6,343 nucleotides of DNA from Rickettsiales bacterium (lineage in GTDB: Bacteria; Pseudomonadota; Alphaproteobacteria; TMED109). Location of the stretch: positions 32,152 to 38,494 of the forward strand of contig PBGQ01000015.1 of assembly GCA_002720125.1 (NCBI GenBank), in the 5' to 3' direction. This document shows positions 1-6,343 of the stretch, one piece after another. Below the pieces are notes generated by a model that worked only from the letters and a program-made list of their open reading frames with translations, did no database searches and was not told where the DNA came from. The first letter of the stretch is position 1. Each line of letters begins with the position of its first letter. The translations under genes were made by a program, and so were the position numbers.

Positions 1-2
1 AT

Positions 3-602
3 TTATCTAAAAAAAAACGACCAGATTTTTTAAGAAACTTTTCTAAAAATGTATTGTTTAGAGAACTTTCTATTTTTCTTGATTGGCACAATTACTATAA
101 AAGAGAAAAGAAGAAAAATGAAATATCAGAGTGGAATCTCATCTGGGATAATTTATTTAATATTGCCTTAAAGGACAAGAAAAAATCAGTTGTTTTAAGA
201 GATTTTCACATCGATAATCTTTTCTTATTGAAAAAAAGAAAAGGAATAAAAAGAATAGGGCTTATAGATTTTCAAGATGCACTTTTTGGTCATCCTTGTT
301 ATGATTTAGTGTCATTATTGCAGGACGTTCGTGTAAATATCCCTAAAAGGAAAGAGTATAAATTATTAGATGCGTATTTATCATGCTATTCAGGGTCCCG
401 CGAAAATTTTAAGCAAAGCTATTTGATATTGGGGACTCAAAGATTAATAAAAATAATTGGAATTTTTAAAAGGCTAGAATATTTACAAAAAAAAAAGGTA
501 TATTTAAATTATTTGCCCAGAACATGGAAATTGTTAAATGGTAATCTAAAACATCCTCTATTTAGAGATTTAAATTTATGGTTTAAAAGTTATGGAAATT
601 GA
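3..602 (+). CDS. amgK: AmgK-like N-acetylmuramate/N-acetylglucosamine 1-kinase, 5'-truncated by the window edge
   Basis: This is the C-terminal 199 residues of an aminoglycoside-phosphotransferase-fold sugar kinase. AmgK phosphorylates the anomeric carbon of MurNAc (and GlcNAc) in the cytoplasm, the first step of the recycling route that feeds UDP-MurNAc to cell-wall synthesis. The catalytic loop is visible as RDFHIDN (Asp at 201, His at 207, Asp at 213, Asn at 216). It is followed by the metal-binding IDFQD (Asp at 267) and GHPCYDLVSLLQD, all typical of the AmgK branch. The frame is open to the left edge without a stop, so the TTG at 54 is not the start: the residues before it continue the family-like segment that leads into ELSIFLDW. 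Family members are about 330 residues, so about 130 lie outside the window. The stop overlaps the murU start by 11 bases. A run of ten A (487-496) lies near the 3' end. Sugar specificity is inferred from motifs and from the murU neighbour. Confidence 0.9.
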   Translation, partial: LSKKKRPDFLRNFSKNVLFRELSIFLDWHNYYKREKKKNEISEWNLIWDNLFNIALKDKKKSVVLRDFHIDNLFLLKKRKGIKRIGLIDFQDALFGHPCYDLVSLLQDVRVNIPKRKEYKLLDAYLSCYSGSRENFKQSYLILGTQRLIKIIGIFKRLEYLQKKKVYLNYLPRTWKLLNGNLKHPLFRDLNLWFKSYGN

Positions 603-1365
603 AGGTAAAAGATCAAAACTTCTGGTAAGTGAAGAAGCAATGATATTAGCTGCAGGTAGAGGTAATAGAATGAGATACTTTACAAAGTATATAGCAAAAC
701 CTCTGATTAAAATAGAAAATAAAAGTTTGCTAGAGTTAAATCTAATAAAATTATCTAGTACAGGTATTAAAAAATGTATAATTAATACTAGTTACAAGCA
801 TTTGAGCGTTAAAAAGTTTATTAAAACCTACAATTTTAGAAAAAAATATCCAAAGATAATTGTTTCTAATGAAACTAACAGATTGGAAACTGGAGGAGGT
901 GTAAAGAATGCACTTCAAAAATTTACTAGAGAAAAAGTTTTAGTTATTAATGGAGATTCTTTAATAATAAATAGTAGTTGTACTTGCCCCATAAAAAATT
1001 TGTATAATTATTTCTCTGATTACATGGATATATTACTTTTGCTAGTTCCAAAAAAAAATGCAATAGGTTATAGTGGAAACGGTGATTTTTTAAGATCCAG
1101 TAATTGTGAAGTATTTAATATTAAAAGAAAAAAAATACTAGATAAGAGTGGTTTAGTTTTCACAGGTTGGCAAATTATTAAAAAAGATATTTTAAACAGT
1201 ATAAGCAAAGATATTTTTTCATTGAATTTAGCTTATAATCTAGCTGAAAAAGAAAAAAAATTATACGGTATTGTATATGATGGAACATTTCTTCACATTG
1301 GCAATCCTAAATCATACCTACTTGCTAGAAATCATCTAAAAAAAAATAATTTAAAGTTGTCATGA
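592..1365 (+). CDS. murU: N-acetylmuramate alpha-1-phosphate uridylyltransferase (MurU)
   Basis: MurU transfers UMP from UTP to MurNAc-1-phosphate, giving UDP-MurNAc and bypassing de novo MurA/MurB synthesis. The 257-residue protein has the sugar-nucleotidyltransferase layout. The nucleotide-binding LAAGRGNRM is at residues 19-27, followed by KP at 36-37, ETGGGV at 99-104, the metal-binding NGDS at 120-123, the sugar-site FTGWQI near 190-195 and a late HIGNP at 235-239. The late motif is DVGTP in the Pseudomonas enzyme; His in place of Asp is, from memory, common in alphaproteobacterial relatives. The ATG at 592 gives about 16 residues before the Rossmann strand, slightly longer than usual, and has no clear Shine-Dalgarno. 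Only the ATG at 640 (Met17) offers a later ATG near the N-terminus, and it falls inside the first strand, so 592 is preferred. The 11-base overlap with the kinase gene and the 4-base overlap with sbcB suggest coupled translation. The function follows from the pair of adjacent recycling genes; another sugar-1-phosphate nucleotidyltransferase is the main alternative. Confidence 0.87.
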   Translation: MEIEGKRSKLLVSEEAMILAAGRGNRMRYFTKYIAKPLIKIENKSLLELNLIKLSSTGIKKCIINTSYKHLSVKKFIKTYNFRKKYPKIIVSNETNRLETGGGVKNALQKFTREKVLVINGDSLIINSSCTCPIKNLYNYFSDYMDILLLLVPKKNAIGYSGNGDFLRSSNCEVFNIKRKKILDKSGLVFTGWQIIKKDILNSISKDIFSLNLAYNLAEKEKKLYGIVYDGTFLHIGNPKSYLLARNHLKKNNLKLS

Positions 1366-2783
1366 ATTTTGTTTTTTACGACTTAGAAACTACAGGAAGA
1401 TCAACTCATTGGGATCAAATAATACAAGTAGCTGCAATATATACTGACCCTAATTTAAATATTTTGGACCAGATAAATGAAGTATGCAGGCTTAAATCAT
1501 TTTGTCTACCGAACCCCGAAGCATTGTTAGTCAATAAAATTTCAATCAATACTTTAACAAATTCTAATCTTAGTTTATTTGAGCTTGCAAAAAATATCTC
1601 TAAAAAGTTTAAAAAATGGAGTCCAGCAATTTTCATCGGTTACAATTCAATTTTGTATGATGAAGAAATACTTCGTAATACTTTTTTTAGCAACTTAATT
1701 GATCCCTACCTAACAATAAAGAATGATAATTTAAGAGCTGACTTAATTAACTCAGTAAGAGTATCAAACTATTTTCATCCTGAAATAATAAAAAGTAAGA
1801 TAAATCAACAAGGTAATCCCATATTAAAATTAGAGGATATTGCATATGTTAATGGAATATCAAATTTCACAGCACATGATGCCTTAGGAGACACAAATGC
1901 TACTATTGAATTATCTAAATTAATAAAGGAAAGGCTTCCTAATTTATGGAATATTGGATTCTCCAATCTCAAAAAGAAAGAGATAGAAAAAAAAATTTTA
2001 GAGAAGCCTTTTTGTCATCTTGAAACTTACTTTGGAAGAACCAAGGCCTATTTTCTTTCTTTTATAGATTATCATCCTTTTTACAAATGGGCTTTGTGTT
2101 TTGACCTGAGGAAAAATCCATCAGAAATACTTCAATTAGATGATGCAAAATTTTGTAAACTACTAGAAGAAAGTCCAAAAGTAATTCGTAATATAAAATT
2201 AAATAAAAGTCCGTTTATTATTCCAATAGAATATATGAAAGATATTAATTATGCTTTAGATCCTTCTTTAGAGGAAATTTTTAAAAGGCATAACTTTATT
2301 TTAGAAAATAAAGAATTTAGAACAAGAGTAACTAAATTTTTTGAAGAACGTATTAATTCCTTAGAAAAAACCTCTTCCCAGATAGACTTGTATGCCGAGG
2401 AAACAATTTACAAGAATTTTATAAAAAGAAACGATGCCGAAACAGCAAAAGATTTTCATAATGGTAGTTGGAATGAAAGACTACTAATTAGAAATAAGTT
2501 TAAGGACGAACGTCTAAATTATTTTGCAAATCTTATAATTTACGAAGAACAACCACAATTACTCGAAAAAGATTTAGTAAAAAAAATTCAAAGAACCATT
2601 TGCGAAAGATTGCTTAGCAATAATAATGAAAAGTGGCTTACTATATATAATGCTTACAAAATTATTGATGACTTAAGGGCCAAAGATAATATACAAAATA
2701 ACTATACAACCTTAAGCTTTTTAGATGATCTAAATAAGTATATAGAAACTGTTGAAAAAAAATTACAAAAATATACAATATAA
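1362..2783 (+). CDS. sbcB: Exodeoxyribonuclease I (3'-5' ssDNA exonuclease)
   Basis: This protein degrades single-stranded DNA from the 3' end, acting in recombination, mismatch-repair excision and removal of 3' tails. It has 473 residues, against 475 for E. coli ExoI. The DEDDh active site is complete: Asp7 and Glu9 in FYDLETTG, Asp100 in GYNSILYDEE, His172 and Asp177 in AHDALGDTNAT. ExoI-specific features beyond the exonuclease core are the QVAAIYTD strand (22-29), NGI just before the His motif (164-166), the NKSPFII segment of the SH3-like middle domain (281-287) and the helical C-terminal part with EETIYKNF (346-353). This rules out a plain DnaQ epsilon subunit or oligoribonuclease. The ATG overlaps the murU stop as ATGA, and trxA starts 2 bases after the TAA. 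The slot is the one in which many alphaproteobacteria carry addB-addA. Base composition looks like that of its neighbours, so any transfer would be old. Confidence 0.93.
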   Translation: MNFVFYDLETTGRSTHWDQIIQVAAIYTDPNLNILDQINEVCRLKSFCLPNPEALLVNKISINTLTNSNLSLFELAKNISKKFKKWSPAIFIGYNSILYDEEILRNTFFSNLIDPYLTIKNDNLRADLINSVRVSNYFHPEIIKSKINQQGNPILKLEDIAYVNGISNFTAHDALGDTNATIELSKLIKERLPNLWNIGFSNLKKKEIEKKILEKPFCHLETYFGRTKAYFLSFIDYHPFYKWALCFDLRKNPSEILQLDDAKFCKLLEESPKVIRNIKLNKSPFIIPIEYMKDINYALDPSLEEIFKRHNFILENKEFRTRVTKFFEERINSLEKTSSQIDLYAEETIYKNFIKRNDAETAKDFHNGSWNERLLIRNKFKDERLNYFANLIIYEEQPQLLEKDLVKKIQRTICERLLSNNNEKWLTIYNAYKIIDDLRAKDNIQNNYTTLSFLDDLNKYIETVEKKLQKYTI

Positions 2784-2785
2784 TT

Positions 2786-3106
2786 ATGTCAATATTAGAA
2801 GTAAACGATAATGAATTTGAGGAAAAAGTTTTAAAGAGCACTAATCCTGTATTATGCGACTTCTGGGCAGAATGGTGTGGCCCATGTAAACAAATAACAC
2901 CAATACTTGAGGAGCTATCAGAAGAATTTGATAATAAAATTACAATTGCAAAAATTAATATCGATAATAATCCTGAAATTCCTTCACAATATAATATAAT
3001 GAGTATTCCGACCTTACTTCTTTTCAAAGAGGGAAAGTTGGTTTCAAATCAGGTAGGATTACAAGAAAAGATAACTCTCAGTAATTGGATTAACGATAAT
3101 ATATAA
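2786..3106 (+). CDS. trxA: Thioredoxin 1
   Basis: This is a small cytoplasmic thiol-disulfide oxidoreductase, kept reduced by thioredoxin reductase, that supplies electrons to enzymes such as ribonucleotide reductase and methionine sulfoxide reductase. At 106 residues it has the length of a single-domain thioredoxin and no signal peptide. The active site WCGPCK is at residues 30-35, the buried Asp25 precedes it in DFWAEW, and the cis-proline is Pro75 in SIPTLLLF, so all key residues are present. The gene begins 2 bases after the sbcB stop with no recognisable Shine-Dalgarno, so it probably depends on the upstream transcript. It is the last gene of the + strand cluster and converges on folC with 10 bases between. 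Location beside folC matches the usual alphaproteobacterial order. Confidence 0.96.
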   Translation: MSILEVNDNEFEEKVLKSTNPVLCDFWAEWCGPCKQITPILEELSEEFDNKITIAKINIDNNPEIPSQYNIMSIPTLLLFKEGKLVSNQVGLQEKITLSNWINDNI

Positions 3107-3116
3107 GACTAACAGG

Positions 3117-4415
3117 CTAATCCAGTTCTAATACTTCACTTATTAGACTTATAGAACCAGTTACTAAAAGATTTTTATTGCATCTATTTTTAAGAAAAGA
3201 AGAACACATCTCTATTGAGCTGGAAATATTTTCAGATACTATTGTGTTTACTTTTAGTGCATCTGAAACCTTCTTAATTTTGTAGGGATTGATGTTGGAT
3301 ATTTTAAAATTTTTAACTAGGCATAATATAGAAGGATTAATTTTTACTATATAAGGAATTATATCATTTATATCTTTGTTTGTTCCTAAACCAAGAATCA
3401 TTGCTAATCTATTTAGTTTGTTTTTTTTTATCCAGTCTTCTAATACCTTAAATCCTAAACCATTGTGTGCAGCATCTATCCATATATTTATGTCTTTATA
3501 TTTATTATGTAATCTTCCTTCAATTTTTTGTAATCTTCCAGGCCAACTTATTTGACTAAGGCCAGTAATAATTTTTTTAGGTTTTATTTCAAGATTATAC
3601 ATATTCTCACAAGCTAATATTGCGCACCCTGCGTTTAAATACTGATGGTCTCCCAACAATGATAGATTACTTAAATCAATATTAATATTCTTATATGACA
3701 TTATTTTATTTTTTATGATCCAATCTTTTCCATAAATAAAGCTGATATTTTTCTTTTGTATTATCTTTTTAGCCAAGACAGGATATACTTTCTTTTCTTG
3801 TTTTGAGCAAATAGTTATGCCATTGCTTTCAATTATTCCTGCTTTTTCTGCTGCTATTTCAGTTATTTTTTCTCCCAAAAAGTTTTTGTGGTCTAATCCT
3901 ATTGGTGTAATTATAGATATTTTATTATTTTTAATAACATTTGTTGCATCGAGTTTACCACCTAAACCTACCTCGATAATATTTACATCTGAAGGATTTT
4001 CTGAAAAGGCTAAGAATGCTCCTGCCGTAAATATTTCAAAAAATGTGATTGGGTTTTTATCATTGCTATCATATACCTTTTCTAATACTTCAATTAAATA
4101 TTTGTCAGATATCTTTTTATTATTAAGAAAAATTCTTTCATTAAAAGATAATATGTGCGGGGATCTATAAACATTCACTTTTTTTCCTATATTCGCAAGC
4201 AACTGAAAAATAATAGTCGCTGTAGATCCCTTTCCATTAGTCCCTGCAATATGTATGACATTGGACAGCTTCAGATGCGGATTATCTAGTTTTTCTAAAA
4301 GTTTTTTAATTCTACCCAATGAAAGATCTATATCTTTAGGATGCAATTGAGCTAATGCCTTTAATAATTTATTAATCCTACTGTTTTTGTGAGAGATATA
4401 TTTTAAGTCATACAC
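3117..4415 (-). CDS. folC: Bifunctional dihydrofolate synthase/folylpolyglutamate synthase
   Basis: FolC joins L-glutamate to dihydropteroate and then adds further glutamates to folates, using ATP through an acyl-phosphate intermediate. The 432-residue protein shows the Mur-ligase fold: the P-loop HIAGTNGKGS at residues 55-64, YRSPHIL near 83-89, EVGLGGKLDATN at 148-159, TPIGLDH at 170-176, AAEKAGI with the lysine (Lys191) that is carbamylated in the family, LLGDHQYLNA at 253-262, WPGR at 291-294 and DAAHN at 314-318. Length is normal. The start is GTG at 4415: an in-frame TAA lies immediately upstream, and the ATG at 4411-4409 is out of frame. The N-terminal LLKALAQLHPKDIDLSLGRI sits where the family begins, which supports this start. 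No clear Shine-Dalgarno is seen. It lies 12 bases after the accD stop and is probably in the trpB-trpA-accD transcript. Confidence 0.95.
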   Translation of the reverse strand: MYDLKYISHKNSRINKLLKALAQLHPKDIDLSLGRIKKLLEKLDNPHLKLSNVIHIAGTNGKGSTATIIFQLLANIGKKVNVYRSPHILSFNERIFLNNKKISDKYLIEVLEKVYDSNDKNPITFFEIFTAGAFLAFSENPSDVNIIEVGLGGKLDATNVIKNNKISIITPIGLDHKNFLGEKITEIAAEKAGIIESNGITICSKQEKKVYPVLAKKIIQKKNISFIYGKDWIIKNKIMSYKNINIDLSNLSLLGDHQYLNAGCAILACENMYNLEIKPKKIITGLSQISWPGRLQKIEGRLHNKYKDINIWIDAAHNGLGFKVLEDWIKKNKLNRLAMILGLGTNKDINDIIPYIVKINPSILCLVKNFKISNINPYKIKKVSDALKVNTIVSENISSSIEMCSSFLKNRCNKNLLVTGSISLISEVLELD

Positions 4416-4427
4416 TTAATTATATTT

Positions 4428-5273
4428 TTATTTGTGTAAGTGTTTAAGCAAAGAATATAGTTTCTTCCTAAGGTTTTTTCTATGAACAATTAAATCTATA
4501 GCTCCATGTTCCAAGAGATATTCGCTCTTCTGAAATCCATCAGGCAAATCTTTATTTATTGTTTTCTTTATTACCCTTGGACCAGCAAATCCAATGAGAG
4601 CTCCTGGTTCTGCCATTAGTACATCTCCTAACATGGTAAATGATGCGGACACTCCTCCGAAAGTAGGGTTAGTAAAAAGACATAAGTAAGCTAATTTGCT
4701 TTCCTTAAATATTTCTATGGCTGCAACAGTTTTTGGCATTTGCATTAAAGATAAAATACCTTCTTGCATTCTTGCACCTCCTGATGAAGATATCATTAGA
4801 AGTGGGCATTTTTGCTTTTTTGCAACTTGGGTTGCTTTCACTATGCCCTCTCCAACTTTTAATCCCATGGATCCCCCCATAAAGTTAAAGTCCATTATAG
4901 CTGCTACAATTTCTATATTATATATTTTTCCTGAAGCCAGTAATATAGCATCTTGCCTTTTGACTTTTTCCCTTTCTTTTTTAAGTCTTTCTTGATATTT
5001 GACTTTATCTTTAAATTTTAATGGGTCTTCGGTTACTTCTGGTATTTTGATTTCTTCAAATTTTTTGTTATCGAAAATACTTTCTAGCCTATTCTCTATC
5101 GGCATCTGCATATGAAAATCACAATTAGGACATACAAATTGCTGTTCTTTTAATTCTCTGTGAAAGATCATCTGATTGCAAGAAGTACATTTTTCCCACA
5201 AATTTTCTTTTTTAATTATTTTAGACTTTATAGATCTTAGTTTGGGTTTTACAAAGTTAGTCAACCAATTCAT
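4428..5273 (-). CDS. accD: Acetyl-CoA carboxylase carboxyltransferase subunit beta
   Basis: AccD pairs with AccA to move the carboxyl group from carboxybiotin on AccB to acetyl-CoA, giving malonyl-CoA, the committed step of fatty acid synthesis. The 281-residue protein begins with WLTNFVKPKL and then the zinc ribbon Cys29-X2-Cys32 ... Cys48-X2-Cys51 that marks the bacterial beta subunit. The crotonase-type core follows: FMGGSMG (131-137), SSSGGARMQEG (162-172) forming the oxyanion region, TNPTFGGVSASF (201-212), and EPGALIGFAGPRVI (222-235). Length is slightly below the common 285-305 residues because the C-terminal tail is short. The ATG overlaps the trpA stop as ATGA and has an AGGTGA ribosome-binding site just upstream. 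The position between trpA and folC is the usual alphaproteobacterial one. accA is not in the window. Confidence 0.97.
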   Translation of the reverse strand: MNWLTNFVKPKLRSIKSKIIKKENLWEKCTSCNQMIFHRELKEQQFVCPNCDFHMQMPIENRLESIFDNKKFEEIKIPEVTEDPLKFKDKVKYQERLKKEREKVKRQDAILLASGKIYNIEIVAAIMDFNFMGGSMGLKVGEGIVKATQVAKKQKCPLLMISSSGGARMQEGILSLMQMPKTVAAIEIFKESKLAYLCLFTNPTFGGVSASFTMLGDVLMAEPGALIGFAGPRVIKKTINKDLPDGFQKSEYLLEHGAIDLIVHRKNLRKKLYSLLKHLHK

Positions 5274-6094
5274 TTTTCACCTAGCTTTGCTGTTTTAATT
5301 TTTTTTGAATACTGTTTAGTTAGTTTAAGAACATTTTTGATTATTTGGTTATCATTATTTTTATTATTTTCTATTTGTTTAATAATTGCACTACCCACTA
5401 CAACTCCATCTGCGTATCTTGCTACCTTATTTGCTTTTTCTGGAGTATCAATGCCAAAGCCAACTACAAAAGGTAATTTAGCTATCTTTTTAAGTCTTTT
5501 ATAGCTTTCCTCTATATGTTTGAAACTATTTATTTTAGCACCAGTAATACCTGTAATAGATACATAATACAAAAAACCAGTGGTCTTACTTATTATTTTT
5601 TTTAATCTTAAAGAATTAGTCGTAGGAGTAGTCAACTTTATAAATTTTAATTTAGAATTATAGAACTTTTTTTCTATCTTTTTGTCAGACTCACTTGGAA
5701 GATCAACAATTAATACTCCATCGATACCGTTCTTTCTAGCATTTTCTATAAATTTATCAACACCATACTTGAATATAGGGTTATAATACCCCATGAGTAT
5801 TATGGGAGTATAGGAGTCGTCTTTTCTAAAAAATTTTACCATATTAAAAATTTTAATTATTTTCGTTCCATTTTCTAAAGCCCTATTATAACTTTTCTGG
5901 ATAGTTGGCCCGTCTGCCATTGGATCACTGAATGGCATTCCCAACTCTATAAGATCAGCTCCAGCTTTCGGTAATTTTTTTATTATCTTTAAAGTTGTAG
6001 ATATGCTGGGATCGCCTGCTGTTAAGAATGTTATAAGAGCAGCTCGATTATTTTCTCTTAACTTTCTAAAAGTATTATCTATTCTGTCTATCAT
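5270..6094 (-). CDS. trpA: Tryptophan synthase alpha chain
   Basis: The alpha subunit cleaves indole-3-glycerol phosphate to glyceraldehyde 3-phosphate and indole, which passes through a tunnel to the beta subunit. The 274-residue TIM barrel carries the catalytic Glu50 and Asp61 within IELGMPFSDPMADGPTIQ (E. coli Glu49 and Asp60). Other family motifs are ITFLTAGDPS (21-30), ILMGYYNPIF (99-108), GVLIVDLPSE (126-135), the loop YYVSITGITGA (176-186), and the phosphate-binding VVGFGIDTPEKA (210-221) and ADGVVVGSAI (228-237). All active-site segments look intact. The ATG at 6094 lies 7 bases after the trpB stop, and the start RIDNTFRKLRENNRAALI matches the family N-terminus. The Lys-rich tail after about residue 240 looks unconserved. 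The stop overlaps accD by 4 bases, so the two are probably translationally coupled. Confidence 0.97.
   Translation of the reverse strand: MIDRIDNTFRKLRENNRAALITFLTAGDPSISTTLKIIKKLPKAGADLIELGMPFSDPMADGPTIQKSYNRALENGTKIIKIFNMVKFFRKDDSYTPIILMGYYNPIFKYGVDKFIENARKNGIDGVLIVDLPSESDKKIEKKFYNSKLKFIKLTTPTTNSLRLKKIISKTTGFLYYVSITGITGAKINSFKHIEESYKRLKKIAKLPFVVGFGIDTPEKANKVARYADGVVVGSAIIKQIENNKNNDNQIIKNVLKLTKQYSKKIKTAKLGEK
5277..5282 (-). promoter_or_regulatory. Shine-Dalgarno of accD
   Basis: Read on the - strand this is AGGTGA, ending 3 bases before the accD ATG at 5273 (AGGTG alone gives a spacing of 4). It lies inside the last codons of trpA. It is the only gene start in the window with an obvious Shine-Dalgarno match; the spacing is short, so its strength is uncertain. 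Confidence 0.55.
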
Positions 6095-6101
6095 TATACA
6101 A

Positions 6102-6343
6102 TTATTTTAATGAATTCATAATAGTATCAAGATCCTTATCTCCTCTTCCACACATATTCATAACAATGATATGGTCCCTCTTTTTCTGAGAAGCATACTT
6201 TAGAACAAAATGTAGAGCATGTGCTGGCTCTAAAGCTGGAATTATACCCTCTAGCCTGCTACATAATTTTAAAGCATTTAAAGCCTGTTTATCATTAACA
6301 TAAACATACTTTACTCTTCCTTTATCTTTTAGCCAACTATGTT
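6102..6343 (-). CDS. trpB: Tryptophan synthase beta chain, C-terminal part, cut by the window edge
   Basis: I translated this frame by hand. It gives 79 residues ending at a TAA (6104-6102) and is open to the right edge, so the N-terminal three quarters of the PLP enzyme (about 400 residues) are outside the window. TrpB condenses indole with serine to give tryptophan. The segment begins HSWLKDKGRVKYVYVND and continues with the strongly conserved RLEGIIPALEPAHAL (about 6215-6257) and the near-terminal CGRGDKD (6135-6152). The residue before GRGDKD is Cys (codon 6150-6152), where the Salmonella enzyme has Ser377, the partner of the PLP ring nitrogen. The catalytic lysine lies outside the window. 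Directly upstream of trpA by 7 bases, as expected for a trpBA pair. Confidence 0.95.
   Translation of the reverse strand, partial: HSWLKDKGRVKYVYVNDKQALNALKLCSRLEGIIPALEPAHALHFVLKYASQKKRDHIIVMNMCGRGDKDLDTIMNSLK

Noticed and set aside
54..56. TTG as the start codon of the kinase gene
   Set aside because: The frame is open from base 3 and the residues before the TTG continue a family-like sequence; the visible protein is also far shorter than a kinase of this family. The gene is truncated by the window edge.
1415..1636. Open frame of 73 codons on the - strand
   Set aside because: It is antisense to the exonuclease domain of sbcB, including conserved segments, and has no recognisable content.
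2752..2784. TTGAAA with TACAAT (16-base spacer) or TATAAT (21-base spacer) just before trxA, as a promoter
   Set aside because: The TATAAT spacing is too long and it lies 1 base before the ATG; the TACAAT pair would give an essentially leaderless mRNA. Such matches are expected by chance in sequence this AT-rich.
2662..3027. Open frame of 121 codons on the - strand
   Set aside because: It lies across the end of sbcB and most of trxA, both secure genes on the other strand, and its translation shows no recognisable domain.
3124..3149. Imperfect stem (AGTTCTAATA with TATTAGACT, 7-base loop) just inside the folC 3' end, as a terminator for trxA
   Set aside because: The stem is AT-rich with a bulge, no T-run follows on either strand, and it lies in coding sequence; such stems arise often by chance at this composition.
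3817..4170. Open frame of 117 codons on the + strand
   Set aside because: It is entirely antisense to the conserved core of folC; the hydrophobic translation is what antisense of a Lys/Asn-rich AT-rich gene gives.
4696..4995. Open frame of 99 codons on the + strand
   Set aside because: It is antisense to the conserved accD core and has no family resemblance.

Overview
The window is a gene-packed, very AT-rich stretch of ordinary bacterial chromosome (roughly 25-30% G+C by eye), almost certainly from an alphaproteobacterium with a compact, possibly streamlined or host-restricted genome. Three things point that way. The gene set trpB-trpA-accD-folC beside trxA, with murU-amgK close by, is a typical alphaproteobacterial neighbourhood. 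The proteins are rich in Lys, Ile and Asn. Neighbouring genes overlap or are at most 12 bases apart. TGA serves as a stop codon (amgK, murU, trpA) and Trp is encoded by TGG, so the standard bacterial code fits. The lineage within the Alphaproteobacteria cannot be fixed from the sequence alone.

Left half, + strand: the 3' part of amgK (the gene runs off the left edge), murU, sbcB (exonuclease I) and trxA follow each other with overlaps of 11 and 4 bases and a 2-base gap, so they are probably one transcript. AmgK and MurU are consecutive enzymes of the peptidoglycan-recycling shortcut MurNAc -> MurNAc-1-phosphate -> UDP-MurNAc. SbcB is a 3'-5' single-strand DNA exonuclease and TrxA is the general disulfide reductase.

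Right half, - strand: reading from the right edge, the 3' end of trpB, then trpA, accD and folC, with a 7-base gap, a 4-base ATGA overlap and a 12-base gap. TrpB and TrpA form tryptophan synthase. AccD is the beta subunit of the acetyl-CoA carboxylase carboxyltransferase. FolC makes dihydrofolate and folylpolyglutamates. The two transcription units converge at positions 3107-3116 with only 10 bases between the stop codons.

The feature most worth attention is the locus between murU and trxA. In many alphaproteobacteria this slot holds addB-addA, the double-strand-break helicase-nuclease; here a single full-length exonuclease I gene occupies it. No mobile element, CRISPR array, RNA gene or new defence-like system is visible. 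There is no stretch of more than 12 bases without a gene, and I found no convincing promoter or terminator.
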